Origin: Populus alba
Lineage: Eukaryota > Streptophyta > Magnoliopsida > Malpighiales > Salicaceae
Length of the DNA: 64,000 nt
Direction of reading: 5' to 3'
Assembly (NCBI RefSeq): GCF_005239225.2
Contig: NC_133298.1
Span: 1,612,001 to 1,676,000, forward strand
This document shows, piece by piece, positions 34,719 through 47,469 of the stretch (position 1 is its first letter; each line of letters opens with the position of its first letter). The position numbers and the translations under genes are program-made. The notes beneath the pieces are model-generated. The model ran no database searches. It saw only the letters and a program-made list of their open reading frames with translations, and was not told the DNA's origin.

Positions 34719-36905
34719 TGTTAAAAGAATGTCTTAGAAAACTGTAGAAGACTAGGAAGCTTTGTTGTTGCTTGTTCAGGGGATTTCATCAATGAAGATC
34801 TCTACTTGAAAACAAAGATTTTAGGAATAAAATTTCTGATTACATTTGATTTGTTTGTTATGCAATTTTTTAAATTTTCAATAGTCTTTGTTTCCAAATA
34901 AAACTCTATCTTTATTTAAGAATATTATGAAATCAATGATATCATCTTCTTCCAATTTTTCTTCATATCTACTATTCTTTTTCATCTTGTGCTCTGCAAC
35001 TAGAGAATTAAAACCAACAAATTGGTTTTAGAGCTTAGATTATTTTGAGGGACTTGTGAGTTGAGAGAAACAAAAACACAAACCAAACTAAACTAGAAAC
35101 ACAACCAAAAAACACAAAAATGGATTCTGAATCAATCATCTCACACAGTTCACCACTAATCTTCAATGGTGGGCCATCAGAATGACAGTTCATCTTGAGG
35201 CGTTAGACCTCTAGGAAGTTGTGGAAGAAAATTATGTTGTTCTTGATTTGCTTGCAAATCCAACAATGGCTTAACTAAAGATTCACAAGGAAAAGAAAAC
35301 AAGGAAGTCCAAAGCTAAAGCTTGCTTATATGCTGCAGTGTCAAACACAATATTCACAAGAATCATGAATTTGGAATCTGCAAAAGGTATTTGGGACTAT
35401 CTTAAAAAAGAATATCAAGGCAATGAAATAACTAAAAATATACAGGTTCTTAACTTAATCAAAGAATTTAAAATGCATAAGATGAAGGAAACCAAAAACA
35501 TCAAAGATTATGCTAACAAATTGCTAAGCATAATAAACAAAGGAAGATTACTTAGAAAAGAATTTTCTGATGACAGAATTGTGCAGAAAATACTGGTCAC
35601 TATACCTGAAAAATATGAGTCTAAAATTTCTTTATTAGAAGAGTCGAAAGACCTAATCAATATTTTTCTTGGAGAATTGGTAAATGCACTGCAGGCACAA
35701 GAGCAGAGAAGATCAATAAGACTTAAGGAATTAATGCAGAGAGTTCTTCAAGCAAGAGCTTAATACCAAGGAGGAGGCAAAGACAAGAGATTCAAAAAAA
35801 AAAAAAGTTCAAACTTACAAAAACAAGGTGGAAACATTTCCACCATGTACCTACTGTAAAAAAACAAATCATCAGTTGATCAAGTGTTGGTGGAGACCAG
35901 ACATCAAGTGCAAAAATTGTGGACAGATTGGACATGTTGAAAGAATCTGCAGGTCACAACAACATGAAGAAAAGGCGAATCTTGTTGCTCAACAACCTGA
36001 AGAGGAGCAGCTTTTGTTGCATCATGTTTTTCAACAAGCAACAGCTTGAATGATTCCTGGTTAATCGATAGTGGTTGGACAAACCACATGACAAACAATC
36101 AAGATTTGTTCAAAGAACTTGTCAGAGCTGCTATTTTCAAAGTCAAAATTAGAAATAGTGATTATATTGATGTCAAAGGCAAAGGAATTGTTGTTTTAAA
36201 CAGCCTATTTGGTTTGGAGTATATTTCAAATGTATTATATATGTCTGACATTGATCAAAACTTGCTTAATGTTGGATAGCTTATGAAAAAAGGTTTCAAA
36301 GTATTGTTTGAAGATCAATGGTGTTTGATCAAAGATAATTTGGGCAACAACGTGTTCAGAGTAAAAATAAAAGCAAAAGGTTTTACTTTAAACCTTATGA
36401 AGGAGGAGCAGAGTGTGTTCTCTGCAAAAGCATGCAATGAAGAACTGTGGCATAAAAGAGTTGGACATTTTCATCATGCAGGGCTAATGTATATGCAAAA
36501 ACACACTCTTGTAAAAGGAGTTCCACAATTGGAGAATAGATCAGCCGACTGTACAGCATGTCAATATGGAAAGCAGGTCAGAAAACCTTTTCCTCATGCT
36601 ACCTGGAGAGCAACATGTAAACTTTAGCTGGTACATACAGACACTGGAGGTCCTCTGAGTACAACTTCACTAAATGGCAGCATATATTATATCATCTTCA
36701 TTGATGATTATTCCAGGTTTTGTTGGATTTTCTTTCTTAAATTCAAATAAGAAGTTGCTAATATGTTCTGAAAGTATAAAACATGGGGTGGAAAACCAAA
36801 GTGAATGCAGGATTCAGACACTAAGATCTGACAGTGGAAAGGAGTATACCAGTGGAAGATTTCAACAATTATGTGATGAATCCGGAATTGAACATTAGAC
36901 ATTGT
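34719..36905 (+). mobile_element. Second Ty1/copia remnant, 5' part
   Basis: A possible 5' LTR at 34719-35019 (TGTTAAAAG...CCAACA) is followed by a PBS-like TGGTTTTAGAGC at 35023-35034 (two mismatches to the tRNA-iMet type). Gag, protease and part of integrase follow to 36905, where the nested LTR element at 36906 cuts it. The LTR start is a guess, and no 3' LTR is found beyond 47469. Confidence 0.7.
35120..36905 (+). pseudogene. Copia gag-protease-integrase, degenerate
   Basis: The ATG at 35120 opens MDSESIISHSSPLIFNGG. A frame change and stops follow within 150 bp. From 35338 the gag domain is readable (MSNTIFTRIMNLESAKGIWD), then the zinc knuckle CKNCGQIGHVERIC near 35910, the protease motif IDSGWTNHM (DSGW where DSGA is usual) near 36064, the integrase zinc region with WHKRVGHFHHAG and C..C, and the first Asp (VHTDTGGPL). 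The frame is broken at 35761, 36049, 36280, 36625 and later, and coding ends at the nested insertion. RT and RNase H are missing. Confidence 0.88.
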
Positions 36906-37354
36906 TGTCGCACCCCAAAAAAAATCAGCGCGCGGCATCGGGCTGGCGATTTAAATCTTTCTCGTTGTTGTTTGCTTGAATTTGATTCGTTGGAGTCGCC
37001 ACCTAGTAATTGATTTCGGGTTACTAGGAAACCGGATGTACTGGTCTTGTCAGAGATTCGCGGGTAAGGGACTGATTGTGGTTAGGGAAGGTATTAGCAC
37101 CCCTAACGCACCCTACCTTAGGTAAGCTGCTTCGTGGTTTTGACGTGTTAAAGAAGTTTTAATAATTGTCTTTTCATCGGAAATTAGAAATATCACTTAC
37201 GTATAAGTTAATAATTCTTAACCGTGATCCAATCAAAATATTAAATTCTTCTTTAATATCTGCAATTTTATCATTAAAAAAATAAAATATATATATAAAA
37301 AAATAAAACACATACAAACACACACATTCACTTTCACTATTTTTATTTCTTTTC

Positions 37355-37385
<31 letters not shown>

Positions 37386-38916
37386 ACATCCATATTTACA
37401 AAATACAAATACAAATACAAATTCAAATTCAAAATAAATAAATAAAAAATTACATTAATTAATTTAAAAATTACAAAATAGTCCCTAGAACTCCAGAAAT
37501 TGCAGGGAAGGACTTCTGCATCAGCTGGAACAGTGGCGGCGCGTCTCCCACGCGCCACCGTCACTGGCGGCGCGTGGGTTCACGCGCCGCCGCAAGAAAA
37601 ACACAACAACAGGGGGGGCTGGATCGACTTCTCCCCATCATCCTTTCGTCGCCGGCGGTGACCTGCCAAAGCAAATCCCAAACCCAGCAAGCAGTTGATT
37701 TTAGTTTTTTGTTTTAGATCTGCTTTTAATTTTTTTTTTTTCTCCGATCTGCTCCTTCTTCAGATCATCTTCTTCCCGGGTCAGTTCGTTAGGGGTTCCG
37801 TCTTCTTCTCCTCTGCTCCGGGTGACAGATCGGGCGGCGCTGCAAAGGGGGTCGCGACTGTGGTTGCTGTTTTCTGTCGTCCGTCCGGCGGTTGAAGCCA
37901 CAGTGGAGATGGGCTTGCTGTCGATGTTCAGGCGGAGGAACAGACCGATCGGGGTCTGTGGGCGTCGCTGTTGATGGCTGAGAGGAGCGCCGCCGAGATG
38001 GAGAGTGGACTGTGAGTCTGAGAACGACTCTGCCCCGTTCGCTGGTCGGTGGAGGTGAGGCTGTTCTGCTGGGATGACTTGGGGGAAGACCGGCGTTGAT
38101 GGAGAGGCTTGAGGGAAAGGCTTAGAGTGAGGGGAGTCGGTTCTGTCAAAGTAAAGGGGAGATCGGGGGGAAAGCAGAGGGAGGCTATTGATGGAGGACC
38201 GGCTGAGGAAAAGGGGTTGAACGGCAGGTTTCAGAAGAAGAAAAAATCAAAACCGGGGAAAGGGGAAGAAGTTTCGGTGATGGTGTGGAAGGGAGAGTGA
38301 GGGCTGTTTTGTGAGGGTGAGGCTGGTTCGGTGGTGCTTCTTGTTGGGAGGAGGAGAAGGGGGTATGGCCGGGGAAGAAGAGCTTCAAACCGGCTCGGGG
38401 CTGCTGTTTTGGCCGGTTCAGGGAGAAGACAAAAAAAAAAATTCAAAAGGTGGGGGGCTGGCTTGGGTGAGCGGCTGCGGGGAGAAAAAACACTTTTAGG
38501 TTTAGGGTTTTTTGTTTTGTGTTGTCTCTCCCCCCAATCTCAAAATTGCCCCCCCTTTGCAAGTGTTAGAAACCAGTATTTATAGGCAAAAAATATTACC
38601 AAGTTTTCAACATTGGTCCCTTAACTTTCTTTTTTTTGTAAAATTTGATTTTTCTTGTTTTTTTGTAATTTTTTGAAAATGAGCAATATCAACGTCGACT
38701 CGATGCGGAAAATCAATGATTTTAAAAACGACGCGTGAAAAGTCGAACGCGTTTGAAAGACCCTTAAAAAATTAAATTCTTTTTTAGACGACGTTGAAAA
38801 TGCTAAAATGACGAAAATATATTAAAAAACATATTTTTTATTTTCTTTGCTTTTCTCAATTTTTTTGGATTTTTTGAAAATATATCAAAACATGGGTCAA
38901 AAATTGGGTAGCAACA
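36906..38916 (-). repeat. 3' LTR of Ogre-like element (2011 bp)
   Basis: Matches 45475-47469 almost throughout. A GC-rich block (about 37500-38480) sits in an otherwise AT-rich LTR. On the minus strand CTATAAATA at 38577-38585 is a plausible TATA box. ORFs in the GC-rich block change frame between the two LTRs and are not conserved. Confidence 0.95.
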
Positions 38917-38931
38917 GATGCCCCCTCTTTA
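38917..38931 (-). other. Polypurine tract of Ogre-like element
   Basis: The minus strand reads AAAGAGGGGGCATC directly before the LTR TG. Confidence 0.7.
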
Positions 38932-39013
38932 CAATGCTTACGAAGCAAAACTCCTCAAAATTTTGCATAGTAAGCTTTGTAAAGAAAACAAAAGGAAAAT
39001 GATTTCATTATCT

Positions 39014-39150
39014 TGGGCGACTTGCCCACACACTCACACTGATCTATTTTCACGGGCGACCTGCCCACACAAACTCACCCTAGTCTATTTTCACGGGCGA
39101 CCGACCCACACTCTCCCAATAGTCTATTTTCACGGGCGACCTGCCCACAC
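39014..39150. repeat. Tandem repeat block 1, ~45-bp unit, four copies
   Basis: Unit: ATTTTCACGGGCGACCTGCCCACAC-type core with a variable spacer. The core can fold as GGGC-GACCT-GCCC. Confidence 0.85.
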
Positions 39151-39160
39151 ATTGGGTTTA

Positions 39161-39385
39161 CCTGAGATCCCATCTGGCGACCTCATTCAACTGGAACGAA
39201 AATATGTGCAACTCGGTTAACCTGAAATCCCATCTGGCGATTCCCTTTAACCAAAGCTACATGAGATCCCATCTGGCGACCTCATTCAACTGGAACGAAA
39301 TATGTGTAACTCGATTAACCTGAAATCCCATCTGGCGATTCCCTTTAACCAAAGCTACATGAGATCCCATCTGGCGACCTCATTC
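39161..39385. repeat. Tandem repeat block 2, ~100-bp unit, 2.2 copies
   Basis: The unit alternates GAGATCCCATCTGGCGACC and GAAATCCCATCTGGCGATT half-repeats. Copies start at about 39161, 39262 and 39358. Confidence 0.85.
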
Positions 39386-39775
39386 TGGTCTCATTGTACG
39401 GGTGACTAACCCTAATGTTGCTGGTCTCATTGTACGGGTGACGAACCCTGGTGCTGCTGGTCTCATTGTACGGGTGACGAACCCTAGTGCTGGTCTCATT
39501 GTACGGGTGACGAACCCTAGAAAAAAGCTGGTCTCATTGTACGGGTGACGAACCCTATGTTGGTCTCATTGTACGGGTGACGAACCCTATAAAAAAGCTG
39601 GTCTCATTGTACGGGTGACGAACCCTATGTTGGTCTCATTGTACGGGTGACGAACCCTATGTTGGTCTCATTGTACGGGTGACGAACCCTAGAAAAATGC
39701 TGGTCTCATTGTATGGGTGACTAACCCTGGAAAAATGCTGGTCTCATTGTATGGGTGACCGACCCAAAAATGGAA
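39386..39775. repeat. Tandem repeat block 3, ~30-42-bp unit, about ten copies
   Basis: Unit core GGTCTCATTGTACGGGTGAC followed by GAACCCT, with a variable linker. The core can fold as GGGT-GACGA-ACCC. Confidence 0.9.
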
Positions 39776-40332
39776 AAAAATGTGAAGAAGTGTGGTCTCA
39801 TTGTAATGGGTGACCTACCCACGTGGAAAGAATATGAAAAGGTGGTCTCGTTGTGATGGGCGACCTACCCAAATAGAAAGAATGTGATGTGCGGTCTCAT
39901 TATAATGGGTGACCTACCCAAATGGAAAAAATATGATGGAGTGTGGTCTCATTGTAATGGGTGACCTACCCAGATGGAAAAAATATGATGAAGTGCGGTC
40001 TCATTATCATGGGTGACCTACCCGAAAATGGAAAAAATATGAAGTGGAGTCTCATTGTAATGGGTGACCTACCCAGATGGAAAAAATATGATGAACGGTC
40101 TCGTTGTGATGGGCGACCTACCCAAATAGAAAGAATATGAAGTGCGGTCTCATTGTAATGGGTGACCTACCCAAAAATGGAAAAAATATGAAATGTGGTC
40201 TCATTGTAATGGGTGACCAACCCAGATGGAAAAAATATGATGAACGGTCTCGTTGTGATAGGCGACCTACCCAAATAGAAAGAATATGAAGTGCGGTCTC
40301 ATTGTAATGGGTGACCTACCTAAAAATGGAAA
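39776..40332. repeat. Tandem repeat block 4, ~52-bp unit, about ten copies
   Basis: Unit core GGTCTCATTGTAATGGGTGA, then CCTACCCA and an A-rich linker with GGAAAAAATATGA. The core can fold as TGGGT-GACCT-ACCCA. It is clearly related to block 3. Confidence 0.9.
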
Positions 40333-40548
40333 ATGTTGGCGAGGGCTCAAAGGCGCACTCGAAATGAGGTAGGGTTAGAAAACGCGCTACCTGAGAAGTG
40401 AGGGCTCAACGGCGCACTCGAAATGAGGTAGGGTTAGAAAAACGCACTACCCGGGATGATAGCTCAAAGGCGCTCACAAAAAGAGGTGAGAGCTCAAAGG
40501 CGCACTCAAAATGAGGTAGGGTTAGAAAACACACTACCCAAAAGATGA
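40333..40548. repeat. Tandem repeat block 5, ~60-bp unit, about four copies
   Basis: Unit contains GAGGGCTCAAAGGCGCACTC, then GAAATGAGGTAGGGTTAGAAAA and CGC..CTACC. It is different from blocks 1-4 but again has GGTAG..CTACC inverted arms. Confidence 0.85.
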
Positions 40549-43500
40549 TGATGAAACACCGACCTGACAATGTTAAAAGCAATGCATTATGATCAATATG
40601 CATGTATACTTACCTGAGAAAAAAATATAGGTCCCCCCCTCCTTGATGCTCCATCGTCATAGGGTTCCCTTGTTTGCATCCCAAAGCTTTCTTTGTTCTT
40701 CCGAGGCATTGACTCATTCATGTACTGGCCATCCACTCAGCTGTAAACGCAGTGCCCATCCCGAGCTGTCTTTGACAATTACTGCTTGCATCGTTCATCA
40801 AGCTTGACCCTGCCCCCAAGTGTGGTACTGCTTGATTCATTATGAAGGATTTTCTCTCCTGGCTTCTTCTGAGAATTATCCTCTGATTGATTGTGTGCAT
40901 CATGCCAATACCCATCAAGATTGTTAATTAATCATGAACTTGCCTCTAGTTGAAACAGTACTCTTCAAGTACATGTTATCATCAACCTTCTTGGAACTCA
41001 TTCAGTCATCCAGTCATGCATCTCATAGCTTGCAGTACAAAGGCTCATGGTTGTATGCTCAGTGTTCTTCTTAATAGATTCCCTTCAACTCTTCTAATCA
41101 GATTTGTGAAAAGATATGTCTCGGCCTCATCAATGATGATGCTTTTATCACCCATACTCATGCGGTGAAGTGCTCATCTGGCTTCAGAACAAGTTGTCCC
41201 ACGATCAGTCTTCTAGGTGGGTGCCTTTCCAACATTCATTCAGTGCAGTTGTGTGATAACATCTGTCTATAACCATGTTTCAAAGAATGATAATATGAGA
41301 TTGTCCTTTAAGTGCAGCATTGTTCCACAGTCAGTCTTGGTGGTGTGCATCTTTTCACCATTCAATTACATTCATATGTGTATCTTCATCAATTGCTAAC
41401 CATGTTTCAAAAGATGATGATATGAAAGTGTTCTTCAAGTACATCCTTGTTTCTCCATTGCCGGCAGGGTTCACTAGAGCATGGGCCATTTTGGAATGAC
41501 ATTGCCCCCAGTATAATCCGAATGTGCTCGTTCCTTGATTATCTGTCTTTGAACATCATTGTCTTCAGTTCACTGATTCATCATTTAAACATTGCCTCAT
41601 AGCTGATCTGAGCACTTCTTGTTTTTCCTTTTCAAGGTCTACTGTATTGCCCCCAGCTGCTCAACTTTTCAAGGAGTGTCGAGGACTTCAATGTCATTTC
41701 TATCAACGATTTTGCATACTCAATCAATGTTCTTCTGTGTTTGATAATCTTCCTTGTTCTGGAATCAACTCTCATATTTCAAAGATCATGCCTATTCAAA
41801 GTCTAGTTTGTTGAAATGAAATCAGAGATGTCTTTTTTTGAAAAACTTTTGAAAATCAAGCTTTTTGATCAAAGGCCCAACACATTTTATTCGAAATATA
41901 TAGTCCTTTGATTGTCATGCATTTTGAAAACAGAAATTGACCCAATGTAGGATTAAGAATGGCTTTTTTCATGGTTCTTTGTATCAATTTGAATCCTTGA
42001 TACTGGGTATATCATTTGATAGTCTATGATGAGGTGACCTTTGCATGAATTTCAAAAAAAAACAAAAATGCTCAAGTCAAAACTCAGGCTTTATCAAGAA
42101 AGGTTGTTTCTCTTCTTATAACTTTGTTTTTATCAGTATGCATAATAACCAATAGCTTAATTCCATGAAGTCACGACCCTTATGGAAAAACTCTTCAAAT
42201 TTTTGAGAGCGTCATTTATCGGTTCAAATTGCTTGCTTGATTAAAAAGGGCTTTTAAAAGCACGTAATGCAGGCTTATGGTTCATGGCTATGAAAGAAAG
42301 GAATTTCAAAGGCTCAAAAGGTGTTTGAGGGTTTCAAAGACCTAGGATCAACATCAAAGCTATTCATCAACTCTTTTCTATTGTTGTCTTTGTAGAGAAA
42401 CGACATATAACCTTTGTTAACCTCAAAGTTCAGACTTTTCTTAACATAAGTTATAATGCAAATCCACCTTTCCTTGATGAATAACCAACCTTAATCATCT
42501 GATAACATCAAAAGCTTTTATAATGGACACCAAAAGTCACGTTTATAGCTTAGTCCTTTTTCTGGTATTTGACTTTTGTATTGTGCATTTCCTTGATTGA
42601 AATTTCTTTTGCTCTTCATAGACTTGATAGGCGTTCTCCTTTCCTTTTATCTTTGACTTGTATTTAGTGAGTAGGCAATTTCAACTTCCTTTTTTTCATA
42701 TCTCATTTTTTTTTTCATAGCCCTTCCTTCAAAATTTCATATATGCCCCCAGTCTATGTGTTTTCTTTTAGCTCTCTCTCAATCATTGGACCTTTGTTCT
42801 AGAGCCTTCCCCTTTATCTCATTAATTATATCAATGTCTCCAAACAATATCTCCTCATATGCCCCCAGTATGGGTGTGATCCTAGTCAGGGTTTTTCATG
42901 AAAAGAATATTCTATTCAGCTCAAAAATGGGAACTACAAGGGATATAATTTTTAGAAAGTGAAGGGATATCAAAGATGGGCCTTTTTCTCATTTCAAAGC
43001 AAGGTCAAGTTAAAACCGATAAATTTTGACCTCATCCAGTGTAATGATTGGGACTTGTAAGAATCATGATTCACGAGTCCATAACTACTGAATCCACTAC
43101 ATGTCATTATGCATACTGTTAAAACTTAGCTGTGTGGTTCAATTTTGTGTGTGAGCTCAAAATTTGTTTAGTCACCTTATGTCATTTTGACAAACATCAA
43201 GTCATTTCTGTAATCAAAACACTTTTAATCTTCAGGATTGATTAACCTTTATCGCATGTTGGAGTTTGATCAAAAATTTTTTTTTTATTTTTATCAAAGA
43301 AAATGTTAAACATCTGTTGATTTCAAAACAACAAAAAGACAAAAGCAAAGCATGTTTTGTTGAAGGATGAGATGTGATCCCAAAACAAAATGCAGAATTC
43401 CAAAACAATATGATTTACTGTTCATCACCATTCTTGAATCAGCTTTTCTGGCAATATCTGTGTTTTGCCAAGCACTTTCGATCGCATGTCATTTTGAAGA

Positions 43501-45454
43501 TGTTCGGGGGACAATATAGCCAATGACCCCCTCCTTCACGGGACTTCCTTATCTCTTGCTCACCAACTTTCAGACTCAATTCTTGCAATTTCTTGAAACT
43601 GTTCACTTGAAATGGTTGAGGACCCCACCATGACATCACATCTCTTATCTGGATTATACCACCGAGAAATTGGTGGTTGCATGGGATTTGTCGGAGTCAA
43701 GCAAAATTCTAGAATCTGGCAAATGCTGGTCGACAAACTTAAATGGCAGAGGGATGTCCCATCTTGGCAAAGACATTTGAGCAATTGATACTACCGTGAG
43801 ACCCGGCTATACCACATAATTAAGGGTTCACACCGTCGAAGTCATCTCTTGATTCACCTCTCATCATTGTTCTGGAATCCATGACAGAACCTTCAATCTT
43901 TCCCCTCTTCATAACATATTCAATTCTTCGACAAATCCTCACAACATCATGTCAATCTTCCGATGTTGTTGTTTTAGGATTGTTGGAAACCCCTCAATAG
44001 CTAGGTAAATCTTGGCAGCGCACAAAGAACAAAAGCATGTGGAGTCCCACGTTGTCAAAAATTGGAAGAGAAACCCGGTGAATCTACAACATCTTCTATT
44101 TCCTCTTTGATTCCTTACTGACGGTGCAGCAAACAACCCTTTTGTGTTTTTAATGCCGATATTGGAAGGAAACAATTTTATGGACAATGTGAAACCACTG
44201 CATCCCTTCTTGGATTTCCCATTTGCATATCCACAAACAGATTCCGGTCGAGAGATCTCTACTACGTTGAAATTTGATGTATGCTCATGTTTTTCAAACC
44301 AAACTCGACTCCTCTGTCTACTACAAAGTTTTGCTCGTGCCACACGTAGAAGTTCAGTGTCTTATCATGGTTTTTCAGACCAACATCTTGTGCCGCTGAA
44401 ATGGAATTGAGCTCATAATTGGGGTAGCTTCAAAGAAGACTAATGCACCATGTACAGGAGACCGGTAATTGTTTGGTTCCATTAGATGATGTGGAGGCGA
44501 TGAACATTTAACAATGCAACTGGATAAGAACCAGAGTTGTCATTAGTTGATGACTGAAGGCGTTGTTGCTTTTGTTCATGACGAAGAAAGAGAGATACAG
44601 CTTCAATTAGATGTGAACAAGCAGGGTTCCCACAGAAGACTGTGCAGATATTCTCTTTCCATTTGATGCTCAACACTTGTTCGAGCATATCTGAGTCCAG
44701 CTACTTCACATTTAATGCTCTCAACCTTAATCTGATAATGAGCCTCTATCTGACATCTTTCTTCACCTCCATCATTTTTCTCCAATCACTTGCAGCATAG
44801 CTTGTGCGGGGGACCTACCTTTCAACCCGGTTCATGTATGATAAATGTATGAATATGTAATCTATATGATGAACTCACCCTTCGAGAGGTGACAATATGG
44901 TCGTAACTCTTGTATGATGGACAAGAATCATGATTTTTGCCCAAACTCTACAATGAAAATTTTCGGAGCAACGACCAATGTGTCACCCACAAGTCTTGAG
45001 GTCAAGATGCTTCAAGAAGGGTTTGCCCTTATGCAAAAAAAACGATGGCACATACAACCTAAGGACAGGTTCTATTCATTATGTAAACATGGGTAGGTTT
45101 TCTATCTGGTCTCAAAAGGGTCTCATATCTGCCCAGTGACGTTCTTCGGAGAGACAATATGGGGGCGTTGCAAGGAATGGTTAAGGCACGTATACCCACC
45201 ATTACCAAGCAGGCACTCAGATATGAGTTGGGTGTTTCACGCATCTGAACCCTGACCAATAGTCTTAGGGCAGATCGCTAGTTCCCCACCTAACCTAGAA
45301 ACTTGTGTGTGCTTTCAAAAATAAATACAGGTGATGCATGAGACAATTCTATAAAATGCATGGAAATAAATATTAACAAAAAAGATAAAAATACTAAAAC
45401 TTAAACACATCAAATATACAAAGCTTAGTCCAATAATGTCAAAAACAGTACCTT
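40549..45454. other. Interior of Ogre-like element, no coding
   Basis: About 4.9 kb without a recognisable gag, protease, RT, RNase H or integrase motif in any frame. The motif GCCCCCA(G) occurs near 40812, 41504, 41649, 42745 and 42861. ORFs up to about 134 codons (43939-44343, minus) show no family motif. Confidence 0.65.
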
Positions 45455-45471
45455 CCCCAGTGGAGTCGCCA
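45455..45471 (-). other. Primer-binding site of Ogre-like element
   Basis: The minus strand reads TGGCGACTCCACTGGGG, three bases inside the 5' LTR. It would pair with a tRNA ending in GAGTCGCCA (tRNA-Arg in Ogre elements, as I recall). Confidence 0.7.
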
Positions 45472-45474
45472 TTC

Positions 45475-47469
45475 TGTCGCACCCCAAAAAAAATCAGCGC
45501 GCGGCATCGGGCTGGCGATTTAAATCTTTCTCGTTGTTGTTTGCTTGAATTTGATTCGTTGGAGTCGCCACCTAGTAATTGATTTCGGGTTACTAGGAAA
45601 CCGGATGTACTGGTCTTGTCAGAGATTCGCGGGTAAGGGACTGATTGTGGTTTAGGGAAGGTATTAGCACCCCTAACGCACCCTAACCTTAGGTAAAGCT
45701 GCTTTTCGTGGTTTTGACGTGTTAAAGAAGTTTTAATAATTGTCTTTTCATCGGAAATTAGAAATATCACTTACGTATAAGTTAATAATTCTTAACCGTG
45801 ATCCAATCAAAATATTAAATTCTTCTTTAATATCTGCAATTTTATCATTAAAAAAATAAAAATATATATATAAAAAAATAAAAACACATACAAACACACA
45901 CATTCACTTTCACTATTTTTATTTCTTTTCTTTTCTTTTCTTTTCTTTTACATCCATATTTACAAAATACAAATACAAATTCAAATTCAAAATAAATAAA
46001 TAAAAATTACATTAATTAATTTAAAAATTACAAAATAGTCCCTAGAACTCCAGAAATTGCAGGGAAGGACTTCTGCATCAGCTGGAACAGTGGCGGCGCG
46101 TCTCCCCACGCGCCACCGTCACTGGCGGCGCGTGGGTTCACGCGCCGCCGCAAGAAAAACACAACAACAGGGGGGGCTGGATCGACTTCTCCCCATCATC
46201 CTTTCGTCGCCGGCGGTGACCTGCAAAGCAAATCCCAAACCCAGCAAGCAGTTGATTTTAGTTTTTTGTTTTAGATCTGCTTTTAATTTTTTGTTTTCTC
46301 CGATCTGCTCCTTCTTCAGATCATCTTCTTCCCGGGTCAGTTCGTTAGGGGTTCCGTCTTCTTCTCCTCTGCTCCGGGTGACAGATCGGGCGGCGCTGCA
46401 AAGGGGTCGCGGCTGTGGTTGCTGTTTCTGTCGTCCGTCCGGCGGTTGAAGCCACAGTGGAGATGGGCTTGCTGTCGATGTTCAGGCGGAGGAACAGACC
46501 GATCGGGGTCTGTGGGCGTCGCTGTTGATGGCTGAGAGGAGCGCCGCCGAGATGGAGAGTGGACTGTGAGTCTGAGAACGACTCTGCCCGTTCGCTGGTC
46601 GGTGGAGGTGAGGCTGTTCTGCTGGGTGACTTGGGGGAAGACCGGCGTTGATGGAGAGGCTTGAGGGAAAGGCTTAGAGTGAGGGGAGTCGGTTCTGTCA
46701 AAGTAAAGGGGAGATCGGGGGAAAGCAGAGGAGGCTATTGATGGAGGACCGGCTGAGGAAAAGGGGTTGAACGGCAGGTTTCAGAAGAAGAAAAAATCAA
46801 AACCGGGGAAAGGGGAAGAAGTTTCGGTGATGGTGTGGAAGGGAGAGTGAGGGCTGTTTTGTGAGGGTGAGGCTGGTTCGGTGGTGCTTCTTGTTGGGAG
46901 GAGGAGAAGGGGGTATGGCCGGGGAAGAAGAGCTTCAAACCGGCTCGGGGCTGCTGTTTTGGCCGGTTCAGGGAGAAGACAAAAAAAAAAAAATTCAAAA
47001 GGTGGGGGGCTGGCTTGGGTGAGCGGCTGCGGGGAGAAAAAACACTTTTAGGTTTAGGGTTTTTTGTTTTGTGTTGTCTCTCCCCCCAATCTCAAAATTG
47101 CCCCCCCTTTGCAAGTGTTAGAAACCAGTATTTATAGGCAAAAAATATTACCAAGTTTTCAACATTGGTCCCTTAACTTTCTTTTTTTTGTAAAATTTGA
47201 TTTTTCTTGTTTTTTTGTAATTTTTTGAAAATGAGCAATATCAACGTCGACTCGATGCGGAAAATCAATGATTTTAAAAACGACGCGTGAAAAGTCGAAC
47301 GCGTTTGAAAGACCCTTAAAAAATTAAATTCTTTTTTAGACGACGTTGAAAATGCTAAAATGACGAAAATATATTAAAAAACATATTTTGATTTTTCTTT
47401 GCTTTTCTCAATTTTTTTTGGATTTTTTGAAAATATATCAAAACATGGGTCAAAAATTGGGTAGCAACA
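45475..47469 (-). repeat. 5' LTR of Ogre-like element (1995 bp)
   Basis: Same structure as 36906-38916, with a minus-strand TATA-like CTATAAATA at 47129-47137. Differences from the other LTR are mostly single-base length changes in homopolymers, with only a few substitutions. Confidence 0.95.

Larger units (their letters stand above)
36906..47469 (-). mobile_element. 10.6-kb non-coding LTR retrotransposon, Ogre/Tat-like
   Basis: LTRs at 36906-38916 and 45475-47469 have TG..CA ends. A 5-bp target duplication ATTGT lies at 36901-36905 and 47470-47474, inside the older copia remnant. Orientation is minus: next to the right LTR the minus strand reads TGGCGACTCCACTGGGG (45455-45471), a PBS I associate with Ogre/Tat elements. 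Next to the left LTR it reads AAAGAGGGGGCATC, a polypurine tract. LTRs are nearly identical. The 6.5-kb interior has no gag or pol domain in any frame but has tandem repeats near its 3' end, a known trait of Ogre elements. Best described as a recently active, non-autonomous derivative. Confidence 0.9.

Noticed and set aside
37500..38480. GC-rich ORFs in the long LTR (also 46050-47000)
   Set aside because: The frames differ between the two LTRs because of one-base indels and none shows a protein motif, so they are not conserved coding regions.
39014..40548. CRISPR-like array appearance
   Set aside because: Repeat and spacer are both repeated, unit lengths vary from 30 to 100 bp, the array lies inside an LTR retroelement, and this is a eukaryotic genome.
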